Source: Candidatus Gastranaerophilales bacterium
GTDB taxonomy: Bacteria; Cyanobacteriota; Vampirovibrionia; Gastranaerophilales; Gastranaerophilaceae
NCBI GenBank assembly: GCA_944324305.1
Contig: CALUVV010000002.1
Span: 248,001-312,000 of the forward strand
DNA length: 64,000 bases
Reading direction: 5' to 3'
Shown here: positions 18,333-28,400 of the stretch, in pieces
Numbering within the stretch: the first letter of the stretch is position 1
Layout: each line of letters opens with the position of its first letter
Notes under the pieces: generated by a model
What the model was told of the DNA's origin: nothing
Databases searched by the model: none
Seen by the model: only the letters and a program-made list of their open reading frames with translations
Made by a program: the position numbers and the translations under genes

Positions 18333-19046
18333 TTAAAAGCTAATTCGTTTAGGATAATTATCAGGTACTTTCCAGCCGTTTATGTAAATAATTGCAGTGC
18401 AGTAGTTGCCGTTTCCTTCTTTACATCCATAATATGCATTAGAATATAGAGTTTGTTCATCTCCATCCCACAAATAAAAATAAGCTTCCATTCCTTTATT
18501 ATACAAATACTTCCAATCTTTATTATTACTAATAGGGTAAAATTGAAAACAAAAAGCACATACTCCAAAGCTTTCATTTTTAGGCAATTTTAAGCATTTT
18601 TCTGCATTTTTCGGAAAAAAAACTACTTCTCTGTTCTGGGTAGCCTGATAAGCAAACGCACTCCCGTCAGAAAAGTAATATAATATTCTTTTTTGTCCGT
18701 CACCGTCAGTTAACTCTTTCTTTTCTATTACTTTTAAATACGGGGCAAGATATTTTTGAAAAGATAAATCGGAAATATCTGACTTATTTATATATACACC
18801 GCCATCATCCGGAGTTTCCTCAATAAAAAAACTCCAATTTTCAACTTCGCCATTTTCATTAACGGAATGCAAAATTGCCTGGTTCATTACAGAATAAAAT
18901 TTTTTTAATCTGGTTTCAACAACGCTTGCCCTGTAATCAGCAATCAGGTTCGGTAAGGTTAATGCAGCTAGAACGCCGATAATACCAAGTGTTATCAAAA
19001 CTTCAGCAAGTGTAAAACCAATTTGGCAGTTCAATTTCATACTCAT
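18333..19046 (-). CDS. Orphan type IV pilin-like protein (XRE-linked)
   Basis: A 237-residue secreted-type protein. The N-terminus carries the prepilin motif G-FTLAEVLITLGIIGVLAALTL; prepilin peptidase would cleave before F11 and methylate it. The helix is followed by ADYRAS...RLKKFYSVMNQAI, shared with the other family members. The C-terminal domain contains about four cysteines and ends NGWKVPDNYPKRISF, a tail signature also in the pseudopilins at 23459 and 28560. It is a single gene, divergent from an XRE regulator at 19151. Its promoter places the transcription start at or next to the ATG. The role (pseudopilus tip, surface binding) is inference; no assembly genes are nearby. Confidence 0.85.
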   Translation of the reverse strand: MSMKLNCQIGFTLAEVLITLGIIGVLAALTLPNLIADYRASVVETRLKKFYSVMNQAILHSVNENGEVENWSFFIEETPDDGGVYINKSDISDLSFQKYLAPYLKVIEKKELTDGDGQKRILYYFSDGSAFAYQATQNREVVFFPKNAEKCLKLPKNESFGVCAFCFQFYPISNNKDWKYLYNKGMEAYFYLWDGDEQTLYSNAYYGCKEGNGNYCTAIIYINGWKVPDNYPKRISF

Positions 19047-19052
19047 ATTAAC

Positions 19053-19105
19053 AGTATGACATGTTTAAATGCCTTTGTCAATATTATAATACTACCTTAT
19101 AATAT
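19053..19105 (-). promoter_or_regulatory. Pseudopilin promoter and overlapping operator
   Basis: On the minus strand TTGACA (19076-19081), a 17-base spacer and CATACT (19053-19058) form a sigma-70 promoter only 6 bases from the ATG, implying a leaderless transcript. Abutting the -35 is an inverted repeat, ATATTATAA (19081-19089) and TTATAATAT (19097-19105), a likely site for the neighbouring XRE protein. Confidence 0.6.
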
Positions 19106-19150
19106 TTATAATAATGTTTATTAAGTTCTTTAATACTATATCATTAAAGA

Positions 19151-19381
19151 ATGAACGGAGACGACTTATTAAAAATTTTCGGTTTTAACGTAAAAGTCGA
19201 AAGAATGAAAAAAGGCTTAACTCAGGCTCAATTCGCCGAAATATTAAATGTGCATGAAAAGCACATCTGTAAAATTGAGACCGGAAAACAAAATGTCACA
19301 TTGAAGACGCTTGCAAAGATTGCAGCTGCTTTAGGAGTAAAAGAATCAGTTCTAATAGAAGATTACAAAGGAACTCCATAA
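19151..19381 (+). CDS. XRE-family HTH regulator paired with pseudopilin
   Basis: A 76-residue minimal Cro/C1-type repressor: VERMKKGLTQAQFAEILNVHEKHICKIE spans the HTH, and no separate effector domain follows. It is divergent from the pseudopilin at 18333, with 104 bases between. It most likely represses that gene and itself via the inverted repeat at 19081-19105. Confidence 0.85.
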   Translation: MNGDDLLKIFGFNVKVERMKKGLTQAQFAEILNVHEKHICKIETGKQNVTLKTLAKIAAALGVKESVLIEDYKGTP

Positions 19382-19416
19382 GTAGGGCTTGTATTTCCGC
19401 ATTATATTAATATTTC

Positions 19417-19953
19417 TTACCGGTTTCTTAAATCTTCCGTTATTATACCGCCTGAACCACGGTCGATTTCACGTTTTACAGGCTTGTCATTTTCATCGAA
19501 ATAAGTTTTAACTGTTCCGCGTTCTTCTATTTTTTCAATACGCTTGCCTTTTTCATCATAACGGATATAGGTAGTAATTTCTCCCGGAAATTCACTTATT
19601 ATTTCGGATTTTTTTGTATTATCGTCATAGTATTCTATATCATATTCTTTTTTTCTGGCAAGCTTATTATGTTCATCATAAACTGATTCATATTTATAAA
19701 TAACGTTGCCTGCTTCATCGTACTGGTTTCCGATTTCGAAGTTTCTGTGACGCGCAAAATCCACAATAAGCCGGTTATTTTTATTATAACTTCTGAAAAT
19801 CAGAGCCCCGTCAGGACATTTTTCATAAACCGTCAGGCCGAACTCTTCCTGCTTTTCTATAACCTGAGTACCGTCAGGTTTTATATATGAAGGAGCCATA
19901 GGATCCTTTTTTTCTTTTTTTTCAAAGGGATTTGCAAAAAAATTTTTAGTCAT
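19417..19953 (-). CDS. Repeat protein with RHS/YwqK-like strands, unknown
   Basis: A 178-residue hydrophilic protein made of short beta repeats with Y-D-E-x-G/N-K-x-I patterns (QYDEAGNVIYKYE, VYDEHNKLARKKEY, RYDEKGKRIEK, YFDENDKPVKRE). Similar repeats are found in RHS and in YwqK-type (MORN-like) proteins. There is no signal peptide and no toxin domain, so an RHS toxin assignment is not supported. Function unknown. Confidence 0.6.
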   Translation of the reverse strand: MTKNFFANPFEKKEKKDPMAPSYIKPDGTQVIEKQEEFGLTVYEKCPDGALIFRSYNKNNRLIVDFARHRNFEIGNQYDEAGNVIYKYESVYDEHNKLARKKEYDIEYYDDNTKKSEIISEFPGEITTYIRYDEKGKRIEKIEERGTVKTYFDENDKPVKREIDRGSGGIITEDLRNR

Positions 19954-20032
19954 GGTATTAATTTTATCGGTATAAAATCATTAAACTTTAATTTTCTCAT
20001 ACATTTAGACTAAATCATGCTATAATGCAGGT

Positions 20033-20917
20033 ATGAAGAAATTTATTCTTTTATGTTTAATATTTCCTTGTATGGCTGCAGCATCAAGCGAATTAACAGA
20101 GGATTATTTTGATATAGCAGCGAATTATGCCGTTTACGGAAAATATTCCGATGCAATAATTTACCTTGATAAAATTTTACAGCTTGAGCCTTCCTCTGAG
20201 GAAGCCGAAAATTTAAAAGATACTCTTTTAAGGGTTAATAATCCGAACTCCAAATCCTACCTGACAACTAAAAATAAAAATATCAGAGAGGCAAAGAATT
20301 TTAAAATGCAAGGTAACAATTCAAAAGAAATTTCCGCATTAACTGCTGACGGCAGGGATTTTTGGTCACTTTACACACTTGCGGAATACTATAGAAATTG
20401 TGAAGATTATAAAAATGCAATTTATTATTACCAAAAAGCTTCAGAGTTAAAACCGGATTATTCACAAAGCAGTCTCGGAATAGCACTGGCATATTCGGCC
20501 GTTGATGATTACACAAATGCGCTGAAATCATTAAACAAATATATTGAACGTAATAAAGAATCCGATATTGCTTATGCATTAAGGGCAGAGGCAAATATGA
20601 AATTAAACAGCCTCAATGATGCCGAAAATGATATAAAAAAAGCACTCAGTATTGACAAGAATTTGTCCTACCTGCTTACAGATGCTAAAATTTCATACTT
20701 AAAAGGGGAATATCAAACCGCCCGCAGAAAATTTGACGCTCTTTGTGCGAACCTGCAAACAGCGGAAGTTTACAAATACTTAGGTTTATGCGATTATGCA
20801 CTGAACAGTTATGCATCGGCTCTGCTAAACCTTGATAAAGCAATCATACTCTCTGATGAAGACAAAAATTTACATTCAAAGTATAATGAAATAAAATCAG
20901 CGTTGGAAAAGAAATGA
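20033..20917 (+). CDS. Secreted TPR-repeat protein
   Basis: A 294-residue protein with a signal peptide (MKKFILLCLIFPCMAAAS) followed by about six to seven tetratricopeptide repeats: YAVYGKYSDAIIYLDKILQLEP, YRNCEDYKNAIYYYQKASELKP, SAVDDYTNALKSLNKYI and more to the C-terminus. Likely a periplasmic or membrane-side scaffold for protein contacts. It overlaps the next frame by 4 bases if that gene starts upstream, and both probably form one transcript. Confidence 0.8.
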   Translation: MKKFILLCLIFPCMAAASSELTEDYFDIAANYAVYGKYSDAIIYLDKILQLEPSSEEAENLKDTLLRVNNPNSKSYLTTKNKNIREAKNFKMQGNNSKEISALTADGRDFWSLYTLAEYYRNCEDYKNAIYYYQKASELKPDYSQSSLGIALAYSAVDDYTNALKSLNKYIERNKESDIAYALRAEANMKLNSLNDAENDIKKALSIDKNLSYLLTDAKISYLKGEYQTARRKFDALCANLQTAEVYKYLGLCDYALNSYASALLNLDKAIILSDEDKNLHSKYNEIKSALEKK

Positions 20918-20958
20918 CAAGAAGGCATAAAAAGAGTATTATAAAAAAGGAAACAATC

Positions 20959-21900
20959 ATGACAAGAATAAAAAACTGGTCAATATCAATATTGCTTGCA
21001 GGAGCAATGCTTTTCGGGCTTCAGTGTTACAGCAGTACTTCAAGCTTGAAATTTGCACAGGTAAGCGACGTGCATTACTATACGGGACAGAACAACACTA
21101 CTTACAAGATGATTGCTGAATCCCCGAAACTTTTAGATGATGCAATTGACCAGATAAATTCAACACCAAACGTTTCTTTTGTAATGTTTACGGGCGACCA
21201 GATTGACAAGCCTTTTGAAAAAGAATTAAGCGCATTTCTGCCCCATACCGAAAAGATTAATGTCCCCTGGTATTTTGCATTCGGCAACCACGATACCATG
21301 GTCGGAGGATACTTAAATCCTTCAGTCTACATGCAGCTTGTAAACAAATATAATAAAAATTACAAATTTGAAAAGTCATATTACTCGTTTGTGCCGCAGA
21401 AGGGGTATAAAGTTATAGTTCTGGACACAATTATCCGCGATAGACTGACGTCAAACGGAAGGATGGGAGATGAACAGTTAAAATGGCTTGATAATGAACT
21501 TGCAAATTCAAAAAAAGATACTGTTTTAATCTTTATGCATGTTCCCGTAATCGAACCTTACAACAGTCCTAATCACAGACTTACGGATGCTGACAAAATG
21601 GAAGAAATTCTTTCCAAATATAAAAATCCGATTGGTGTATTTCAGGGACATTACCATGGTGCAAAAATTACTCAAAAAGACAACATATTATATGTAAGCT
21701 GTCCTGCGCTTGTTTCATACCCGAATGCTTTCAGGATGGTGACTGTTTCAAATTACAGGAACAAAGTTGTTTTTAACATAGAAAATAAAGAAACAAGGTT
21801 AACAAATATACAGAAACTTGCTAAAATACTTGTATTCGGGACAACTGTCTATACAGGCGAAGAAAAAGACCAAAATGCAACAATTACAATAAAAAAATAG
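20959..21900 (+). CDS. Secreted calcineurin-like metallophosphoesterase
   Basis: Read from ATG at 20959 (SD AAGGAAA), the product has 313 residues; an earlier in-frame ATG at 20914 overlaps the TPR gene and lacks a good SD. A signal peptide (about residues 1-24, ending near LQCYSS) is followed by all the dimetal-site motifs: DVHYY, FTGDQID, GNHDT, FMHVP and GHYHGA. The substrate (nucleotide, phospholipid or phosphoprotein) cannot be told. Probably periplasmic. Confidence 0.88.
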   Translation: MTRIKNWSISILLAGAMLFGLQCYSSTSSLKFAQVSDVHYYTGQNNTTYKMIAESPKLLDDAIDQINSTPNVSFVMFTGDQIDKPFEKELSAFLPHTEKINVPWYFAFGNHDTMVGGYLNPSVYMQLVNKYNKNYKFEKSYYSFVPQKGYKVIVLDTIIRDRLTSNGRMGDEQLKWLDNELANSKKDTVLIFMHVPVIEPYNSPNHRLTDADKMEEILSKYKNPIGVFQGHYHGAKITQKDNILYVSCPALVSYPNAFRMVTVSNYRNKVVFNIENKETRLTNIQKLAKILVFGTTVYTGEEKDQNATITIKK

Positions 21901-21958
21901 GAGCGGCACGCTCCACAGCCGCAAAGGCTTTGTACAAACTTTAAAGAAGGAAAAAACA

Positions 21959-22885
21959 ATGAGCGAATTCAAAATAAAATTCAGAGGAGTAAGAGGAAGT
22001 TATCCTATAGCTGACAAAGACTTTTTACAATACGGCGGCAACACTTCCTGCGTGGAAGTTAATGTCAACGGACACTTGATAATCCTTGATGCCGGAACAG
22101 GGCTGATAAATATAGGGCACGAGCTTATGGGAAAATATATTTCATCGGGAGCAAATGCCGCTGAAAGAACACCTATTAAAGCTACGGTTTTGATTTCGCA
22201 TATTCATCAAGACCATTTGCAGGGATTTACCTTTTTCAGACCGCTGCATATTCCTTCATCCGTAATAAATGTTTTCGGCAACGTTAACTATAATGAAAGC
22301 CTTGCTGACGAAATGTCGGAACTTCTTTTCGGAAAATCTTTTCCTCTGGATTTGGGCGATATTGCCGGAAATTTAAATATTAAAGACTTAAATGAAACAG
22401 AAGGAATTGTTCTGCGCCATGGAGAAGCACCGATTATAAAACGCATTGAAACCGAAGATGATGCAAAAGTTGAAGGTGATGATGTGCTTATAACTTGCTA
22501 CCGTTCATATGCTCATCCTCAGGAAGGTGTTTTAATTTATAAAATTTCTTACCGTGATAAAGTACTTGTGTATGCAACGGACAAAGAAAGCTATCATGGC
22601 GGAGATAAGAAATTAATCAACTTCGCACGCGGATGTAATTTATTAATTCATGATGCTCAATATACAACAGAAGATTACATGGATGCATTTTCGCCAAAAC
22701 AGGGTTACGGGCACTCAACATTCGATATGGCGGTTGATGCAAAAAATCAATCAGGGGCGGAAAAGCTTGTATTTTTCCACTTTGATCCCGGTTATGACGA
22801 TAATAAATTAAACTGTATTAAAGAACATTATAAACAGGATGATATCTTTTTTGCACAAGAAGGTATGGAACTTTCACTAATTTAG
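21959..22885 (+). CDS. MBL-fold metal-dependent hydrolase
   Basis: A 308-residue metallo-beta-lactamase-fold protein: GTGLINIG, the metal motif SHIHQDHLQGF (HxHxDH), later ligands in YATDKE and a C-terminal FFHFDP. The overall plan resembles RNase Z/PhnP-like and cyclic-nucleotide phosphodiesterase members. It starts after GAAGGAAAAAAC and lies 6 bases before the TPR gene downstream. Cytoplasmic; substrate unknown. Confidence 0.85.
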   Translation: MSEFKIKFRGVRGSYPIADKDFLQYGGNTSCVEVNVNGHLIILDAGTGLINIGHELMGKYISSGANAAERTPIKATVLISHIHQDHLQGFTFFRPLHIPSSVINVFGNVNYNESLADEMSELLFGKSFPLDLGDIAGNLNIKDLNETEGIVLRHGEAPIIKRIETEDDAKVEGDDVLITCYRSYAHPQEGVLIYKISYRDKVLVYATDKESYHGGDKKLINFARGCNLLIHDAQYTTEDYMDAFSPKQGYGHSTFDMAVDAKNQSGAEKLVFFHFDPGYDDNKLNCIKEHYKQDDIFFAQEGMELSLI

Positions 22886-22890
22886 CTAAA

Positions 22891-23451
22891 ATGAAAAAAG
22901 GTTTAATAATACTTTTATTATTTTTAAGTTTTGCCGCATCGGGTTACAGAAAACCTGATGTCTATGTAATTGATGCAACAAAAAATGCTTATCTGCATAA
23001 TAATATGGGGCTTCGTTATATGAACGAGCGTTTGTATTATGCTGCAATTCAGGAATTTAAAATTGCGATAAGCTTAAATCCGAATACTCAGGCAACAGCG
23101 GTGTATTACAATAATATAGGAGATGCCTATATGGCAATCGGGTACCCTGATATGGCGCGTCAGCCTTATGAAGATGCGGTTAAACAATACAGCCTTAATT
23201 TTCAATATTATCAGGATTTAGCTAAATGCTACAAGGCATTGGGGTTAGTAAATTCAAAAATAAAGGAATACAGCAGAGAAGGCAATGCATTAAATAAGGT
23301 AATGCTCGGGCTTCTTTATGCGGAAAGCGGGAATTTAAAGCGCGGGATAATAACTCTTGACGAGTTTACAATGTCAGAACCCGATTTGCTTATAACTCCC
23401 GCCGTCAAGCAGCATATAAAAGAATTGGTTAAACAAATTGATGATTTATAA
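22891..23451 (+). CDS. TPR-repeat protein with signal peptide
   Basis: A 186-residue protein: signal peptide (MKKGLIILLLFLSFAASG), then TPR units NMGLRYMNERLYYAAIQEFKIAISLNP, YNNIGDAYMAIGYPDMARQPYEDAV and YYQDLAKCYKALGLV. It starts 5 bases after the MBL gene stop, so translation is probably coupled. Likely a periplasmic scaffold. Confidence 0.8.
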   Translation: MKKGLIILLLFLSFAASGYRKPDVYVIDATKNAYLHNNMGLRYMNERLYYAAIQEFKIAISLNPNTQATAVYYNNIGDAYMAIGYPDMARQPYEDAVKQYSLNFQYYQDLAKCYKALGLVNSKIKEYSREGNALNKVMLGLLYAESGNLKRGIITLDEFTMSEPDLLITPAVKQHIKELVKQIDDL

Positions 23452-23458
23452 TCAGCAT

Positions 23459-24259
23459 CTAAAAACGTATCGGATAGTCATCAGGGATTTCCCAGCCGTT
23501 ACATTCAATAAGCATTAAGCACAGAGCGGAATGTCCAGTTGAAGACTTACATTGTGACAGTAACAGGCTTCTGTTGTCAGTACAAGATTTAACTCCCCAT
23601 TTTTCAGCCCAGGGTTTTACATCAACAACCCCTTTAGACAAATCCATAAAAAACGTAAAATATTCTTTACCGCTGATATATTTACTTTTAGTATTTTCTC
23701 TTATCAGTACACCGATTTGCAGTAAACCGCTATTTTCATTTATGCCGTTAGGAACATGAATAGTTTCTCCGGTTTTTAATTTTAAACCGCTTGCATATCC
23801 GCCGTTCATAGTAAAAGAATCGTTACCGTCAGAAGATGAAACATATACTCTATACCCTGCAAGCTCACTTTCACTTATAAAAGAGCTCCCCGGTAAATAC
23901 GGTAAAAAATATTTTTTTATTACATCCGCAGATCCGGCGGGTTCCCAATTTTTCGGCTCACCGTAATCAACTTCGGCAAGCTTTACAACGCTGTTTAATA
24001 CGGATGCAATCCTTTTTAATCTTGTTTCGGCAATATTTTTATTGTGATTTGAAATTAACACAGGCAGTGTCATAGCTGCAACAATGCCGATTATACCTAA
24101 AGTTATTAAGACTTCTGCGAGTGTAAAAGCATGTTTGTGATGTACCATATCACTAATATAACATTTTTTTATTATTTTTTCAACTCTGCAAAAGTTAAAC
24201 GGAGCAGCTGTTAAATTGCCCCCCCCCCCGACTTTTCCGAAAATTAAAGATTTTTTCAT
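23459..24259 (-). CDS. Phase-variable pilin-like protein, ON state (11 G)
   Basis: Read from ATG at 24259 (SD GGGAG, 8-nt spacing), a leader starting MKKSLIFGKVGGGGNL runs through an 11-G tract and joins the prepilin motif HAFTLAEVLITLGIIGIVAAMTLP at about residue 45. A GTG at 24268 is a weaker start. The leader is unusually long for a prepilin, and an internal ATG (MVHHKHAF) just before the motif could serve as a short-leader start whatever the tract length. The C-terminal domain has paired cysteines and ends NGWEIPDDYPIRF, shared with the pseudopilins at 18333 and 28560. No regulator gene is adjacent. Loss of one G would give GCA ATT TAA, a stop. Confidence 0.82.
   Translation of the reverse strand: MKKSLIFGKVGGGGNLTAAPFNFCRVEKIIKKCYISDMVHHKHAFTLAEVLITLGIIGIVAAMTLPVLISNHNKNIAETRLKRIASVLNSVVKLAEVDYGEPKNWEPAGSADVIKKYFLPYLPGSSFISESELAGYRVYVSSSDGNDSFTMNGGYASGLKLKTGETIHVPNGINENSGLLQIGVLIRENTKSKYISGKEYFTFFMDLSKGVVDVKPWAEKWGVKSCTDNRSLLLSQCKSSTGHSALCLMLIECNGWEIPDDYPIRF
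24219..24229. repeat. Homopolymer tract, 11 C (11 G in the gene sense)
   Basis: The tract lies about 30 bases inside the pseudopilin gene and keeps the leader in frame with the prepilin motif. Its sense-strand 3' flank, CAATTTAACAGCTGCTCC, resembles the flanks of the tracts at 48673, 51085 and 61064. Such runs are prone to slipped-strand changes. Confidence 0.9.
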
Positions 24260-24303
24260 AATTACCACTCCCTTTATTCTTATACTTAATTATTTTAACA
24301 TAT

Positions 24304-25386
24304 TTATTTTAACTTTTCAATTAATTCAATTTCTTCTTCAATTGTCATCTGGGGTTTTATAAGCTTTTGTTTCAGTAATTCATCAAATATTTCCTGATAT
24401 TTTGGCGACGGCTTTATACCCAGATTTTGCAGGTCTTTGCCCGTAACTGATATTTTTATATTGCGTAAATCGTCTAAATAATGCCTTGCACCTGCTTCAT
24501 CTTTCAAAATTCCATAAAGCAAAATACTTTCAATACGAACATTTTCAAATGATTTATAAATTTCAAAATCACTATTCAAAATTTTATCAGGAACATCGTC
24601 AAGAATTTTTTGCTCAATTTTTGTAAGAGGAAGACGTGACAAATCACCAAGCACGCCAGCATAAATTAGCCACACATGCTCCGGTTTGTAATCATTAACC
24701 AGCTTTTCAATATTAGTTTCAGGCAATTGAACATCATTTTCAGTTACAAGTTTATAAATTTTTTCATTAATAAATTTTTCAAATGCAATTTGAGAATTAA
24801 GGTTAAATGTTTCAACAAGCTCTTTTTTAACCCTTTTATAACTCATATCGTAATTTATATTTGATAAATAGTTTTCCTGCAATCTGCGTGTATGCTCATC
24901 GAGTTCAAAGCCGAAGCGGACAGAAAATTTTAAGCCCCTAATAATTCTTGTCGGGTCATCAATAAAGCTTTCATCATGCAGCACCCGCAGTTTTTTATTC
25001 TTCAAATCCTCAAGCCCGCCTGTATAATCGACAATTTCGCCTGCAGCAACGGATTTTGCAAGCGCATTAATCGTAAAATCGCGGCGCATAACGTCTTCCC
25101 TTAAAGAACATCCTATTTTCTCCACAACAGGCAAATGCCCTTTGCGCGGATAGCTTTCCGAACGGGTTGAAGCAAAATCAACCTCACGCCCGCCGACATT
25201 GACCCTTACAGTGCCGAAATCAGGATTTTTCTGAATAACTTCGCCGAAACGCGGACAATATTCAATCGCGTTTCCTTCATACGTTATGTCAATGTCAAAA
25301 GACTGACGCCCAAGAAGTTCATCGCGGACAACACCCCCGATATAAAACAATTTGTTCGAAGTATCATTTATATTGATGATTTCCAT
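24304..25386 (-). CDS. cca: CCA-adding enzyme / poly(A) polymerase family
   Basis: Read from ATG at 25386 (MEIININDTSNK), the product has 360 residues. It has the class II nucleotidyltransferase head: GGVVRDELLG, the catalytic carboxylates in SFDIDIT, RRDFTINALA, GGLEDLKNKKLRVLHDESFIDDPTRIIR (ATP/CTP-selecting region). The C-terminal part is the helical tRNA-binding body. It adds or repairs the 3' CCA of tRNAs, which fits the CCA-less tRNA-Glu gene here. A poly(A) polymerase role cannot be excluded. No strong SD is seen. Confidence 0.88.
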   Translation of the reverse strand: MEIININDTSNKLFYIGGVVRDELLGRQSFDIDITYEGNAIEYCPRFGEVIQKNPDFGTVRVNVGGREVDFASTRSESYPRKGHLPVVEKIGCSLREDVMRRDFTINALAKSVAAGEIVDYTGGLEDLKNKKLRVLHDESFIDDPTRIIRGLKFSVRFGFELDEHTRRLQENYLSNINYDMSYKRVKKELVETFNLNSQIAFEKFINEKIYKLVTENDVQLPETNIEKLVNDYKPEHVWLIYAGVLGDLSRLPLTKIEQKILDDVPDKILNSDFEIYKSFENVRIESILLYGILKDEAGARHYLDDLRNIKISVTGKDLQNLGIKPSPKYQEIFDELLKQKLIKPQMTIEEEIELIEKLK

Positions 25387-25437
25387 TACAGCTATTTTAG
25401 CGTAAAATAATAGAAAATGGAACAGGAGTAACAACAC

Positions 25438-28400
25438 ATGCTACAGGAAGCTTCACGCGCTATAAATTCGGCATTTAATAACAGTTTTATAAAAAAATTA
25501 AGCCAGTATCTTCACGACTGCGTAAGAGAAGAAGTTAAAAGCTCTACATTCAGAAACCTTAAAGGAGATAAAGACAACAAATGGATTTTCCTTAAAGGCG
25601 AAGAACAGCTTTTCTCAACAGGTGCCGAATACGTATCTCTTGACGGAAGCGACCCGAAATTGACAGAACTTATGATTCAGAGCGATTTGGGGCAGAAAGA
25701 TAAATACCTGATTTACGGCTATCTTTTCCTTGTCGGCAAAAGTTCGAAATCAAAAAAACAAAATGAATTTTTAACCCCGCTGTTATATATGCCCTGCAAG
25801 CTTGAAAGAAACGGCGTAAATATAAACTGTCTCCCGCTTGATGAAGTTTTATCACTGAATACAGGCGCGCTTGCGGCTTTAATGCGTAAAAACGATGATG
25901 AAGATGAAGTTGATTTATTGCTTGAAGGAATTCTTGATGTAGTACCTGACCTGCCTATAACGCAGGAAAAACTTGATATTTTCCTTACAACCCTCAAATC
26001 GCTTGTTCCCGAAATAGAAATTTCAAACAACAGCGACGATTATAAAGAGGACGATAATGTTTCCAAGTCAAAGGATTTTTACAAAGAAAAAATAGACGGC
26101 GAAAACCTCGAAGAAATCATAGAAGAAGAAACCGAACAGGAAAAACAAAAAGTAAAGCTTGAAAAAGTTGCCGTAACTTATCAGAGTGCAATTATTTTGA
26201 CCAAACGCCCCTCTGTTACGGCAGGAGTTTTGCATGAGCTTACACAAATCGCAGAAAAACCATCAGGAGTTTACAGAGAAACAGCATTAAGCATCATAAA
26301 TGAAGAATATGCACAAAGCAAAGAAAAATCAGTTCCTTTAAAGGATATGAATAAAATTACGGATTTCTACCCGATAACCCCGCTTTCTTTAAGCGACAGC
26401 CAGTTACAGGTAATAAAAAACATTGATAACAGCAAATTTGTAGCTGTTCAAGGCCCCCCGGGTACAGGGAAATCTCAGACAATCGTAAACCTTGTTGCAC
26501 ACCTTGTGGCAAACGGCAAAACCGTTCTTGTGGCATCGCGTATGGACAAAGCAGTTGATGTTGTTGCAGAACGATTAAACGACCTCGGCGCAAGCCACAT
26601 GGCACTTCGCGCAGGCCGTTTAAATTATCAAAGACAATTAAGTGAAGAATTAAATAATCTGCTTTCCCAAAACAGCGATTTAGATGAAAATGTAGAAGAT
26701 ATTCTTCTTGTTGACACGAAAGACATGAAGGACCATCTTGACATGCTTAAAAACATGGAAGTTAAGTCAGAAACCATAATTAAGCTTGAAAAAGACTGGC
26801 ACGACAAGTTATTGGAAGTTGAAGAACAGGAAAAACTTCTAGGCAAAAAAGAATTCATCAAAAAAAGTCTGAAAAAAGGTGAAATTGATATTGTTGCGGG
26901 AATTATAAAAGTTCTTGAACACAATATGGAAAAAGCAGGCTTTATCTCAAAAATTGCAAACTTCACAAGCCTCGGACAATTGAAAAAAATTCTTAATCTG
27001 AAAGATTTTGATGTAAATTATGAAAACTTAGGTAAATTAAAACAAGAACTTGATTTTGCCAATATGGAATGGGCTTTAAGAAAAATAGAAGCCGATATTC
27101 AAAAAACAGGCAACCTTCACATGCTCTCCGAGCAAATAAGAACAATGAAACGCAAGCAAAAAACACTTGCGACAAATATTCTGAAAAACAAACGCCGCGA
27201 AGCTTTAAAAGAACTTCTCCGTGACGAAAATAAACGCAGAAGATTGAAAGTTCATGCAAAATCGCTTGTTACAAACAGAAAACGTCTTCAAAACAATATT
27301 CTTGAAGAAGAAGATTTTAAACCCCTTCTGGAAGCTTTCCCGTGCTGGTGCGTAACAACTTATGCAGTATCGGATTCACTTCCTCTTAAACCCGGAATGT
27401 TTGATGTGGCAATCATTGATGAAGCATCACAATGTGATATTGCAAGCTGTTTTCCTATACTTTTCCGCGCAAAACGCGCCGTAATCGTCGGCGATGACAA
27501 ACAATTACCACACCTTTCATTCTTAGAAAAAGCAAAAGAACAATCATTCTTAAGTCAATATGGAATTCCTGACAAATACCAGCTTATGTGGCGTTTCAGA
27601 ACAAATTCAATGTTTGATTTAGCCGACTACTATTCTATGAATTCCGTTATGCTTGATGAACATTTCAGAAGCCTTCCGCCTGTTATTAACTTCTCAAACC
27701 ATGAATTCTATAATGACAGAATTCGCGTTATGAGAAAAGATAAATCAGATGAAAAAGTTCTGGAACTTGTAGAAGTCCTTGACGGAAAAGTAGATTTTGA
27801 CGCTACAAGAAATCTGCCCGAAATCGAAGCATTGGTTAAAAGGTTACATGAAATAATCATAGAAGATGAACGCAAGAACCCTGATACCCCTGTTACAGTC
27901 GGTATAATTTCACCGTTCAGAGCACAGGTTGAACAATTGAAAGTTTCTGTTTCAAAAGTCCTGTCAGACTATATGATTAAAAAACACCAGATAGAAATCG
28001 GTACCGCTCACACATTTCAGGGTGATGAACGCGATATTATGCTGATTTCATGGGCTTTTGCCGATAACAGCTATATGCAAAGTTTAACATTCTTGCAAAA
28101 ACCAAACCTGTTTAATGTAGCAATAACCCGCGGCAGAAATAAAGTAATTAACTTTATATCACGTAATCCGCGTGAACTCCCCGAAGGTCATTTCAGAAAT
28201 TACATATCCTATATGCAAAACTATCAAGACCGCAAAAAAGCAATGCTTTCAGGCGATATAGACGAAAATATTTACAAAAACCCGCTTGAACGAGAAATCG
28301 CCGATAAAATAAGGGAATTAGACCACAAAGTTATAGCTGGAGCTGATATTGCAGGTCTAAGTGCAGATTTACTTGTTGATGATAAATTTGTAATTGAAAT

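Noticed and set aside
19417..19953. RHS toxin
   Set aside because: Only short YD-like repeats; no signal, cage repeats or toxin domain.
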